A stretch of 12,610 bases of DNA from an uncultured Pirellulaceae bacterium. GTDB taxonomy: Bacteria > Planctomycetota > Planctomycetia > Pirellulales > Pirellulaceae. Both the position numbers and the translations under genes were made by a program. Below the pieces are notes generated by a model. It was not told where the DNA came from and made no database searches. It worked only from the letters and a program-made list of their open reading frames with translations. Where the stretch lies: the NCBI GenBank assembly GCA_947258905.1, contig CAMYKF010000554.1, forward strand, positions 1 through 12,610, given 5' to 3'. This document shows, piece by piece, positions 1 to 6,936 of the stretch. The first letter of the stretch is position 1; every line of letters begins with the position of its first letter.

Positions 1-710
1 GCGAAGATGGCGGCCAGATCGCCGTCATAAAAAACGCGGGCTCCCTCATCGGAAATGGCTTGCAGCGTCCGATCAAGATTGGGGATTTGAAAATGCTGGC
101 CCGCCACCAATGGCTGGTCGCCCTTGTAAAAGCAGGCCCGCGAGGCGTCTTGCTGATGCAGCAGGTTGGGGCCGGCCAGCGCTACCCAGCCCGCCATGGT
201 TGTGCTGGCCGGGATCGGACGCGAGGCCAGTTCGAGCGCCGGAGCCACGATCTCCTTCCAGGGCAGACTGCCATGGCGTTGCCAGGTCAGTTCGGCCGCG
301 GCCAAAACGCCGGGTACCGAGATACTGGCATACCCGGACATGACTTCGATACCGTCGCCATAAGGCAAAAAGACCTTGCGCCAGCGTTCGGATCCCGGTT
401 CGGGCGTGCCACTCATGGTGGGCAAGGCGTCGGCACCTTCGATCAACTCCGCGTTCTGCCCGGGCATGTGCACCATGAAGAAACCGGCGCCTCCCAGCGA
501 ACACATCAGCACTTCGGAAACCGATGCGGCCAGCGCGGTGGCCACGGCAATATCGACCGCGTTGCCGCCCTGCCGCGCGATGCGCGCACCAGCGGCGGCG
601 GTCAGATGCGAGTCAGCGGCTATGGCGGCACGGGTCAAACGGGGAAACCCAGCGGGAAATGTCAGCAGTGAAACAGTAGCCAGTGTCCGAAGCAGCCGGG
701 TTTGGTTCAA
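1..710 (-). CDS. Gamma-glutamyltransferase-like protein, N-terminal part (runs off left edge)
   Basis: Gamma-glutamyltransferases (Ntn hydrolases) cleave gamma-glutamyl amide bonds, for example in glutathione, in the periplasm or outside the cell. I read 236 uninterrupted codons. A hydrophobic signal-like start (LLRTLATVSLLTFPAG) is followed by family hallmarks: AADSHLTAAAGARIARQGG, GGNAVDIAVATALA, a Gly-rich SLGGAGFFMVH, SVPGVLAAAELTWQRHG, LPWKEIVAPALELA and LDRTLQAISDEGARVFYDG. The catalytic Thr and small subunit lie beyond the edge. The start is inferred as TTG at 710: an in-frame TAA lies only 15-18 nt upstream and no ATG or GTG fits, although no strong ribosome binding site is visible. 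Where Escherichia coli GGT has the substrate-carboxylate-binding Arg (DFREMAP), this protein reads IEGADALP, so that Arg is absent. It may therefore belong to a divergent subgroup with another substrate. It lies 44 nt downstream of the TPR fragment on the same strand. Confidence 0.85.
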   Translation of the reverse strand, partial: MNQTRLLRTLATVSLLTFPAGFPRLTRAAIAADSHLTAAAGARIARQGGNAVDIAVATALAASVSEVLMCSLGGAGFFMVHMPGQNAELIEGADALPTMSGTPEPGSERWRKVFLPYGDGIEVMSGYASISVPGVLAAAELTWQRHGSLPWKEIVAPALELASRPIPASTTMAGWVALAGPNLLHQQDASRACFYKGDQPLVAGQHFQIPNLDRTLQAISDEGARVFYDGDLAAIF

Positions 711-754
711 GGTGCCGGAATTTTATTTTCACGGTTTCAGACACCCGACGCGAG

Positions 755-1003
755 CTACTGGTCACCCTGTTCGATTTTTTTCAGCATCTCCCGTGCGTTA
801 TCGCCCACCGCGCCGTCGGGATCCAGCTCGATGGCCCTGTTGTAAAGTTCAATTGCTTTTTCAATCCGGCCTGCTTTCCAGTTGGCTTCGGCCAGGCTGT
901 CCCAGGTATTGGCCGATTCGGGATACAGCCGGTTATTGAGCTGGAACACGAACAACGCCGGCTCCAGTTGCCCGTCGTTGAGCAGGTTGTAACCCACTTC
1001 ATA
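755..1003 (-). pseudogene. C-terminal TPR fragment of a lost larger protein
   Basis: About 82 codons ending in TAG encode two TPR-like units: YEVGYNLLNDGQLEPALFVF followed by LYPESAN, then TWDSLAEANWKAGRIEKAIE followed by LYNRAIELDPD and a charged tail. This arrangement is typical of the C-terminal TPR tail that follows a serine-hydrolase or similar domain in exported proteins. That parentage is from memory of the family, not proven here. The frame stays open upstream to about 1267, but the extra residues (for example SHLFVFSIERNHNIYWSYG) look random, and they overlap the facing nhaR-like gene. No in-frame ATG with a ribosome binding site precedes the TPR segment. I therefore read it as a remnant whose front end and promoter were deleted. 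The alternative is a small real TPR protein starting at the ATG at 1099-1097. Confidence 0.5.
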
Positions 1004-1078
1004 CGGCTGGCAAGTACCATAGCTCCAATAGATATTATGGTTTCGTTCGATTGAAAAAACGAATAGGTGGGAAATTCG

Positions 1079-1900
1079 GTGGACTGGCTCAACTAACATC
1101 ACCAGCTGTATTTCTGGCAAGTGGCGCGGGAAGGCAGCGTGTCGAGGGCGAGCGGACGCAGTATTGCGTTGACCGAAACCGGCCAGCTGGTGTATCGCTA
1201 TGCCGATGAGATTTTCGGATTGGGCCGGGAGCTGTCTGATGTTCTTCACAACCGAACCGACGAACACCGGTCCCGACTGCTGGTGGGCGTTCAGGGAGCG
1301 ATTCCCAAGCTGGTAGCTTACGAGTTGTTGCGACCGGCGCTGGAGTCAGGCGGCGAAGAGTACCAGGTCGTTTGTTTCGAGGGAAAGATACAGGAATTGC
1401 TGGGCGAATTGGCCCTGCATCGCCTCGATGTCGTGATTGCCGATCGCCCGCTTACGCCGGAAACGCATGTCCGTGCGTTCAATCACCTGCTGGGAAAATG
1501 TGGCGTTACCGTCTATGGCACGGCAGCATTGTCACGCAAGTACAAACGACGTTTTCCGCAATCGCTGGACGGGGCACCCATGCTGCTGCCAACCCAAAAC
1601 ACGTCCTTGCGACGACATCTTGAGCAGTGGTTTGAGGAGAATGAGATTCACCCGATGATTGCGCATGAATTTGAGGACAGTGCCGTGCTCAAGGTCTTTG
1701 GCCAGGCAGGGCACGGTCTGTTTGTGACGCCGTCGGCGATCGAGGAGGAGGTTTGCCGTCAGTATTCGGTCAAGGTCGTCGGCCGCATTCCCGAAGTAGT
1801 TGAAAGCTTTTATGCGATTTCGGTAGAACGGCGACTCAAGCATCCCGCAGTCGTCAGCATTTCGCGAGCAGCGCGGGAACAGCTGTTTGGCAGCAAGTAG
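1079..1900 (+). pseudogene. NhaR-like LysR-family transcriptional activator, broken in its DNA-binding domain
   Basis: NhaR-type regulators are LysR proteins; in E. coli NhaR activates the Na+/H+ antiporter gene nhaA in response to sodium. Reading from GTG at 1079, which follows a plausible AGGTGGG ribosome binding site, the protein begins MDWLN, then a TAA stop (1094-1096), then HHQLYFWQVAREGSVSRAS. This matches the family start (for example INYNHLYYFWHVYKEGSV). After SRAS the sequence jumps to GRSIALTETGQLVYRYAD. Against E. coli NhaR about 29 residues are missing, in frame, removing most of the helix-turn-helix including the recognition helix. The rest, up to TAG at 1900, is well conserved: the effector domain includes LDVVIADRPL, FGQAGHGLFVTPSAIEEE and RRLKHPAVVSISRAAREQLF. 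With both a stop and a deletion it can hardly bind DNA. A shortened protein from GTG 1121 remains possible. No nhaA is present in the window. Confidence 0.85.
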
Positions 1901-1940
1901 ATAAAACCTTGCTGCAAACGGAACGCAGATTTCCTCGTCG

Positions 1941-2018
1941 GTGCCACTGCTGGCTTGTCCAGCAGTGTTGACCCAACAAACGGCAAATTCTTCACTGCTA
2001 ACAAGTTAGCAGTGGCAC
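1941..2018. repeat. Two-hairpin REP/BIME-like repeat element
   Basis: A 78-bp unit with nested symmetry. The ends form an 11-bp perfect inverted repeat (GTGCCACTGCT at 1941-1951, AGCAGTGGCAC at 2008-2018). Inside it are two separate perfect hairpins. Hairpin 1 is CACTGCTGG / CCAGCAGTG (1945-1953, 1959-1967) with a 5-nt loop. Hairpin 2 is CACTGCTAAC / GTTAGCAGTG (1993-2002, 2005-2014) with an AA centre. Both share the CACTGCT...AGCAGTG core. Paired palindromes around a short spacer are the architecture of bacterial interspersed mosaic elements, which are usually mobilised by REP-associated tyrosine transposases. No transposase is present here. I recall similar CACTGCTGG-type repeats from planctomycete genomes, but this is unverified. 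Confidence 0.7.
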
Positions 2019-2043
2019 CCCCGTACCGCACCCCCGTACCGCA
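2018..2043. repeat. 13-bp tandem duplication
   Basis: The unit CCCCCGTACCGCA occurs twice in direct tandem (2018-2030 and 2031-2043), starting at the last base of the two-hairpin element. It may be a slippage product or part of the element's edge. No function is apparent. Confidence 0.75.
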
Positions 2044-2224
2044 CCGACGTGCAACACCACGAACTTGCGCTGGCGGATCGACTATTTCTGGTTGGCCGGT
2101 CTGCTGTGCGGCAAGCCATTGTCGTGCCGAGTGCTGAACGGGGGCGCATTTATCGACAACGCAGCCCATCCCGCCAGCTTTGCCCTCAGCGATCATCTGC
2201 CAGTGATGGCGACGATTGAAATCC
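2044..2224 (+). pseudogene. C-terminal remnant of an endonuclease/exonuclease/phosphatase-family gene
   Basis: The plus-strand frame reads TCNTTNLRWRIDYFWLAG, then LNGGAFIDN and FALSDHLPVMATIEI. R-I-D-Y-F and especially S-D-H-L-P-V are the closing motifs of the endonuclease/exonuclease/phosphatase fold, in which the Asp-His of SDH is catalytic. The homology begins just right of the repeat element and duplication, and nothing upstream supplies the ~200 residues of catalytic fold normally needed. The frame has no stop soon after the motif and runs on into the antisense end of the M3 peptidase gene. It is therefore a gene tail left after the front was lost. Family assignment rests on short motifs. 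Confidence 0.6.
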
Positions 2225-2242
2225 GGGTCCGCACAAATGCCA

Positions 2243-2266
2243 CACCCGCGCCGGATGACGCGGGTG
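2243..2266 (-). terminator. GC-rich hairpin downstream of the M3 peptidase gene (possible terminator)
   Basis: An 8-bp perfect stem, CACCCGCG / CGCGGGTG, with an 8-nt loop lies 32 nt past the peptidase stop codon. On the minus strand it is followed by TGGCATTTG rather than a real T-run. Intrinsic termination is therefore uncertain; it could act as a 3' RNA stabiliser. Confidence 0.35.
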
Positions 2267-2297
2267 CGAGAGGTCCTGGTTGCTTGATTGGTCGCGA

Positions 2298-4481
2298 CTA
2301 TTCCTCGTCGACCGGAAAGCCGCGCTTGCGGAGCAAGGCTCGAGTATCGACGTCACGGCCACGGAAACGACGAAAGCCTTCGGCCGGATCGATGGTATCA
2401 CCGACGGAGAAGATGTTGTCGTACAGGCGCTTGGCGATGTCCTTGTCGTAGTACGTTCCCGCTTCCTCGAACACTTCGGCCGCGTCGGCAGTCAGGGCAT
2501 CGGACCACAGGTAGCTGTAATACCCGGCGGAATAACTGTCGCTGGCAAAAATGTGACTGAAGTGCGGTGTGCGATGTCGCATCACAATTTCGTCAGGCAT
2601 GCCCATTTCGGCCAACGTCTCCCGTTCGAATTTGTCAGGATCAATCGTGACGTTGCCGTCCAGATGCAGTTTCATGTCGATCAGGGCGCTGGCCAGATAT
2701 TCAACTGTGGAAAAGCCCTGGTTAAACGTGGCAGCGTTTTCGATCTTGTCCAGCAACTCCTGCGGCATCGGCTCGCCGGTTTCATAATGCACGGCATATT
2801 TCTCGAGGATTTCCGGCGTCGACAGCCAGTGTTCATTCAGCTGCGAGGGGAACTCCACGTAATCGCGGGCCACTCGGGTGCCGGCCTGGGATGGATAATT
2901 GGCGTCACTGCACAAACCATGCAGGGCGTGCCCAAATTCGTGGAACATCGTCACCGCATCGTCCCACGAGATCAGCACCGGCTCGCCCGGTTTGCCTTTC
3001 ACGAAATTGGAGTTGTTGGAAACGATCGGTGTAATCGGTTCGGCCATGTTTTCCTGGATGCGGTAGGCGTTCATCCAGGCACCGCTGCGTTTTCCGCGGC
3101 GGGCGTACGGATCGAAATACCACAAACCGACATGTTCGCCGTCACGGGTGACTTCCCAGACGCGGACATCCGGATGAAACACCGGCACGTTGGTGACCTG
3201 CTCGAATTCGAAGCCGTACAACTCACCAGCCGCCCACATCATGCCTTCACGCAGCTTTTCCATCTGCAGGTAGGGTTTGACTTTGCCGAAGTCGAGATCG
3301 TATTTGGCCTGGCGAACCTTTTCGGCGTAAAACCGGTAATCCCAGGGCTCGATGGTGATGTTGGCGCCTTCCTCATCGGCGATTTTCTGCATGTCGGTGA
3401 CTTCCTCGTGCACACGGGCCACGGCCTTGGGCCAGACCTGCATCATCAGCTGCATGGTGGCGTCCGGTGTCTTGGCCATTTGCGGTTCCAGCCGCCAGTG
3501 AGCATGGGTTTCGTAACCCAGCAGTCTGGCTCGCTCGGCACGCAGTTTGAGAATCGCGCTGATGATCTCGTTGTTGTCGCGATCATCGCCGTTGTCGCCG
3601 CGGCTGTAATACGTGCGCCACACCTGTTCCCGCAGTTCGCGGTTGGTGGCGTTGGTCAGATACGGTTCCATGGACGAACGGGTGTTGTTGACCACCCACT
3701 TCGGCGCATCGTCGCCGGTCAAATCGTTTTCCCCGGCGTACTGCCGCGCCGCTTCGGCCAGCGAATCGACGAAGCTTTGTGGCAGCCCGTCCAGCCCTGA
3801 TTCATCAGGGATGATTGTGACCAGTCCCTCGTCGGCCAGCACGTTCTGGCTGAAATTGGTAAACAGTCCGGCCAGCGTGGCGTTGATTTCCGACAGCCGC
3901 GCCTTTTCCTCGGCACCGAGTTTGGCACCCTGCCGTACAAAGTTTCGGTAATGATCCTCGACCAGTCGCTGCTGGGCCGTGTCGAGTTTCTTCATTTCCT
4001 CGCTTTCGTAAACGGTCGCCACGCGTTCGAACAATTCTGCGTTCTGCATGATCGAGTCGTTGTGCTTGGAAAGCTGTGGTGCCACTGCCCGTTCAATGTC
4101 AGGGATGCTACCGACATTCAGGTTGGACGAATGCACACCGAACAAGGTCCCCAGTCGATCCAGCGCGCGGCCGGCCTGTTCCAGAGCCACAATGGTGTTT
4201 TCAAAGGTAGGTGGCTTGGGATTGTTGGCGATTTCCTCAATCTCGGCATTGTGCATCTTGAAGGCGATATCAAATGCCGGGAGGAACTCTTCCGGCTTGA
4301 CTGATTTCCACGGCGGCACGCCACCCCAGGGCCCATCCCAGGGATCGATCAGTACGTGGGTATGCACGTTGGCCTCGCTTGCTTTGGCTGCGGTTTCAAC
4401 TTGTCCATCGATCGTGCGGGCCGGCGCGCAGCTGAGGGCGACCAGGGCGATCGAAAGGCAGATCAGGTTGGTTCGGGTCAT
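2298..4481 (-). CDS. Secreted M3-family zinc peptidase (peptidyl-dipeptidase Dcp / oligopeptidase type)
   Basis: The 727-residue product is slightly longer than E. coli Dcp because of an N-terminal export signal (TNLICLSIALVALSC). A Cys at residue 18 could be lipidated, although the lipobox A-L-S-C is imperfect. Family M3 enzymes cut short peptides; Dcp types release C-terminal dipeptides. The zinc site is clear: HEFGHALHGL with His514, Glu515 and His518, and the third ligand Glu543 in RDYVEFPSQLNEHW, 29 residues after the first His as in the family. Also present are PITPIVSNNSNF, NQGFSTVEYLASALIDM and the substrate-side SAGYYSYLWSDAL near the C-terminus. The protein appears complete and undamaged. 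The ATG at 4481 has only a weak CGGA ribosome binding site. A possible -10 box (TAGAAT on the minus strand, 4532-4527) has no good -35. It lies 115 nt downstream of the symporter gene on the same strand, so read-through is possible. Likely role: peptide scavenging in the periplasm. Confidence 0.93.
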   Translation of the reverse strand: MTRTNLICLSIALVALSCAPARTIDGQVETAAKASEANVHTHVLIDPWDGPWGGVPPWKSVKPEEFLPAFDIAFKMHNAEIEEIANNPKPPTFENTIVALEQAGRALDRLGTLFGVHSSNLNVGSIPDIERAVAPQLSKHNDSIMQNAELFERVATVYESEEMKKLDTAQQRLVEDHYRNFVRQGAKLGAEEKARLSEINATLAGLFTNFSQNVLADEGLVTIIPDESGLDGLPQSFVDSLAEAARQYAGENDLTGDDAPKWVVNNTRSSMEPYLTNATNRELREQVWRTYYSRGDNGDDRDNNEIISAILKLRAERARLLGYETHAHWRLEPQMAKTPDATMQLMMQVWPKAVARVHEEVTDMQKIADEEGANITIEPWDYRFYAEKVRQAKYDLDFGKVKPYLQMEKLREGMMWAAGELYGFEFEQVTNVPVFHPDVRVWEVTRDGEHVGLWYFDPYARRGKRSGAWMNAYRIQENMAEPITPIVSNNSNFVKGKPGEPVLISWDDAVTMFHEFGHALHGLCSDANYPSQAGTRVARDYVEFPSQLNEHWLSTPEILEKYAVHYETGEPMPQELLDKIENAATFNQGFSTVEYLASALIDMKLHLDGNVTIDPDKFERETLAEMGMPDEIVMRHRTPHFSHIFASDSYSAGYYSYLWSDALTADAAEVFEEAGTYYDKDIAKRLYDNIFSVGDTIDPAEGFRRFRGRDVDTRALLRKRGFPVDEE

Positions 4482-4596
4482 GGGTTTATCCGTTCAATCA
4501 GGGCTGTTGGGTTTTTGCCTACCGCAATTCTAGAGTGACCGGGCCCGCCAACGGAAGATATGCAGGCACGATTCGCCGCTGTTTATGACGCGAAAA

Positions 4597-6006
4597 TCAG
4601 CGGGACACTGTCGGCTTGCCACTGCCAGCGGACCCGCTCGCATGGTTGCGGATTTGCTCGATCGAGCGGCTGTGGCTGTCACGCGTAATCGGGTACCGCC
4701 AGGCGAACGGAAGGGAAATCAGCAACAGTGTAATCGTGCCCGGTCCGATAATCATGCGCATGGTCTGCAGTGCCGAATCGGGCTGTTGCGGAAACTGTTC
4801 CTGCGGTCCCGGCGTGACATAACCTCCCAGCGCAAGGGCCTGGCCGATTCCCCACAAGGCCAGCCCCGTGCCCAGTTTTTGAAAGAAAGCAGCAAACGCG
4901 TAATAGGCACCTTCGCGGCGTTCGCTGGTGTGTTGCTGTTCATTTTCAATCACATCGGGCAGCATCGACCACGGAATCACGGCCGCTGTGGCAATGCCCG
5001 GTCCACACAGGAAGGCGCACAGGTAGGCCACCGACAACGCCGTACGCGGCAGGGCAAAGAAAGCGATCAGCACGGCGCACCAAAAGCCGATCCCGATCAA
5101 AAACGCCCGCGGTTTGTCCAACCGGTGCGCCGCCGCAACCACCAACGGCACGCTGAGTACCGCCGAGCCCTGCGCGACCAGCACAAAATAGTTGGCCTGA
5201 TCAGGCACCTGAAGGTAGTAGCTGGCGTAGTAAATCAGCATGGCCGCAATGACGCAGGTGGCTGTCCAACTGGCCAGATACATCAAGGTCAGCATGACGA
5301 ACGCGCGGTTGGACCACGTGGTTTGCAGGGCCTCACGCAGCGACATACGGCTGACTTCATCGCTGTTGTCGGCCTCGGCCGCCACACGCATGACAATCCA
5401 TGGCGGTATCATCGCCAGCGTCCCCAGCGTGATGCCGATCACGGCAAACCGCGTACGTTCGTCGGCAATGAACTCGGCCAGCAACGTGGCGAAGATGATG
5501 GCCGCCAGCGTTCCGCCCATGTTGAAGATCATGCGAAAACCGTTCAGGCTGCTTCGTTCGTCATAGTCGAACGTCATCGAGGGGGTCAGCGCATTGAACC
5601 CCACATGCACGATCGTAAACGCGGTATCGAAAGCGATGATGATCAGCGTGTAATAAATGGCCAATCGCCAGGGACTGCCTGGCGGCACGATCCAGCAGAG
5701 TGCAAAAAAGACGCCCAGCGGTATGCTGCCGTAAGCCAGCAGGACGCGTCGCCGACCCAGACGCGAACGGATCCGATCGGAAATCAGGCCCACCAGCGGA
5801 TCATTCACGGCATCCCACATGCGGGTAATGCCCAGAATCCATCCGACGGTTGAAGGGTCCAGCCGCGCGACATCCGTCAGAAAATACAGCTGGAAAAACG
5901 TCTGGATAGCCAGGGTCAGACTACTGCTCAGATCGCCGGTGCTGAACAGCAGTTTGGTTTTTAGCGAAAGCGGTTCCGCGTGCAGGAGCGGCGGGGAACT
6001 CTTCAT
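4597..6006 (-). CDS. GPH-family (MelB-like) sugar:cation symporter, MFS superfamily
   Basis: A 469-residue integral membrane protein with about 12 hydrophobic segments. The glycoside-pentoside-hexuronide family signature is at residues 64-87: WDAVNDPLVGLISDR followed by SRLGRRR. Asp65 and Asp69 correspond to the two cation-site aspartates of MelB (WDAINDP), so Na+ or H+ coupling is likely kept. Other family features are FNALTPSMTFDYDERSSLNG after helix IV, SMLPDVIENEQQHTSERREG in the central C-half, and a loop rich in Pro and Gln before the last helix. The substrate cannot be read from the sequence, and no sugar-degradation gene is nearby. Its ATG overlaps the stop of the preceding stress-protein gene in an ATGA (6006-6003), which implies translational coupling. 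It is the last gene of the ppsA operon, and no clear terminator follows. Confidence 0.9.
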   Translation of the reverse strand: MKSSPPLLHAEPLSLKTKLLFSTGDLSSSLTLAIQTFFQLYFLTDVARLDPSTVGWILGITRMWDAVNDPLVGLISDRIRSRLGRRRVLLAYGSIPLGVFFALCWIVPPGSPWRLAIYYTLIIIAFDTAFTIVHVGFNALTPSMTFDYDERSSLNGFRMIFNMGGTLAAIIFATLLAEFIADERTRFAVIGITLGTLAMIPPWIVMRVAAEADNSDEVSRMSLREALQTTWSNRAFVMLTLMYLASWTATCVIAAMLIYYASYYLQVPDQANYFVLVAQGSAVLSVPLVVAAAHRLDKPRAFLIGIGFWCAVLIAFFALPRTALSVAYLCAFLCGPGIATAAVIPWSMLPDVIENEQQHTSERREGAYYAFAAFFQKLGTGLALWGIGQALALGGYVTPGPQEQFPQQPDSALQTMRMIIGPGTITLLLISLPFAWRYPITRDSHSRSIEQIRNHASGSAGSGKPTVSR

Positions 6007-6446
6007 TCCGGTCCGCGCAGAATCAGCACGGGGCAGCTGGAATAACGCAACACGCGTTCAGCCACCGAGCCCAGCAGGAAACGACTCAGGCCAGTGCGGC
6101 CGTGCGAGGGCATCACGATCATGTCCGCCTTGATTTCCTTTGCGAATTCGGCGACTTCCTCGCCGGGGTCGCCGATACGGCACTGCAGATGCAGCTTCCC
6201 GTACTTGTCCTGCTCGAACGTTGTTTCCAGGCGTTTTTTGGCCAGCTCAAACCGCTCGTTGTCAAAGTTCGGAGGCATCGGCACGGTAGCGCCGTAGGAA
6301 ACGATCACCGGAGTCGGTTCCAGCACATTCAGCAAATGGATGTTGGTGGAAGGCTCGCCCCAGCTGACGACCTTGCCAACCGCTTCGATGGACGGCTCGG
6401 AAAAGTCGCAGGGCACGACAATCGTCTTGTTCTCAAAGTATTCCAT
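6003..6446 (-). CDS. Universal stress protein (UspA family), third gene of the ppsA operon
   Basis: A single-domain 147-residue UspA-fold protein, presumably a cytoplasmic dimer. It opens with the usual strand and Asp (TIVVPCDFSEPSIEAV). It closes with IKADMIVMPSHGRTGLSRF, then LLGSVAERVLRYSSCPVLIL. In the ATP-binding signature G-2x-G-9x-G-S/T the second and third elements are present (Gly116, Gly126-Ser127), but the first Gly is Pro113 (M-P-S-H-G). ATP binding is therefore probable rather than certain. The gene begins 9 nt after the stop of the other stress-protein gene and overlaps the symporter gene by 4 nt. Its ribosome binding site is poor, which fits translation by reinitiation. Homology to its neighbour is distant, so the pair does not look like a recent duplication. 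Confidence 0.93.
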   Translation of the reverse strand: MEYFENKTIVVPCDFSEPSIEAVGKVVSWGEPSTNIHLLNVLEPTPVIVSYGATVPMPPNFDNERFELAKKRLETTFEQDKYGKLHLQCRIGDPGEEVAEFAKEIKADMIVMPSHGRTGLSRFLLGSVAERVLRYSSCPVLILRGPE

Positions 6447-6455
6447 AGTGCTGAT

Positions 6456-6923
6456 TCAACTTTTAATGGGTAACACGATGACGGGCTTGCCACAGCCGCG
6501 AAGGACCTTTTCGGCAGTGGAGCCAAACAACAAAGATTCGGGCAGGTTCCGCGTGCCAAACTTGCTCATCACGATGGCGTCGACCGCGAATTCCTCGGCC
6601 TTGCGGGTAATCTCGAAAAACGGCTCGCCTTCGCAGACCAGCGTATCCACGCGAACCGTTCCCCCGTCGTCGGCCGCTTCGGTGTAACGCTCCAGTCTGG
6701 CCAGCGCGTTCTTTTTCAGCGACTCGTACACTTCTTCGTGATCGCCGGTTCCCAGCTCCACCAGTTGATTCACCAGGTCCGGATCGATGGCGTGCATCAC
6801 CATGATTTCCGAATCATCGCCGTCGACCAGCCGGGAGGCGTACTCAAACGCGTACCAGGCGTTCTCCGAAAAATCCGTCGGTACCAGCAGGCTGTTGAAG
6901 GTGATACGACCAGGGCCGTTCAT
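6456..6923 (-). CDS. Universal stress protein (UspA family), second gene of the ppsA operon
   Basis: A 155-residue UspA-fold protein with start ITFNSLLVPTDFSENAWYAF and middle SEIMVMHAIDPD. The end reads VDAIVMSKFGTRNLPESLLF, then GSTAEKVLRGCGKPVIVLP. The nucleotide-binding loop is unusual: SKFG replaces the common GxxG, and ten rather than nine residues separate that Gly from the Gly-Ser. The ATG at 6923 follows a good GAAAGG ribosome binding site. It begins 13 nt after the ppsA stop and ends 9 nt before the next stress-protein gene. Proteins of this family protect cells or modulate enzymes during starvation and low energy. Its specific partner is unknown, though operon position points to a link with PEP synthase. 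Confidence 0.92.
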   Translation of the reverse strand: MNGPGRITFNSLLVPTDFSENAWYAFEYASRLVDGDDSEIMVMHAIDPDLVNQLVELGTGDHEEVYESLKKNALARLERYTEAADDGGTVRVDTLVCEGEPFFEITRKAEEFAVDAIVMSKFGTRNLPESLLFGSTAEKVLRGCGKPVIVLPIKS

Positions 6924-6936
6924 GCAGTGCCTTTCG

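Noticed and set aside
2280..3800. Long plus-strand open frame of 506 codons
   Set aside because: It lies antisense inside the M3 peptidase gene, is rich in His, Val and Phe from reverse-reading GC-biased codons, and shows no family motif.
4482..4596. Terminator between the symporter and M3 peptidase genes
   Set aside because: Only a short GGGCCC palindrome is present and no T-run follows on the minus strand.
4585..5853. Long plus-strand open frame of 422 codons
   Set aside because: It lies antisense to the clear GPH symporter gene and has an Arg/His/Gln-rich composition without hydrophobic pattern or motifs.
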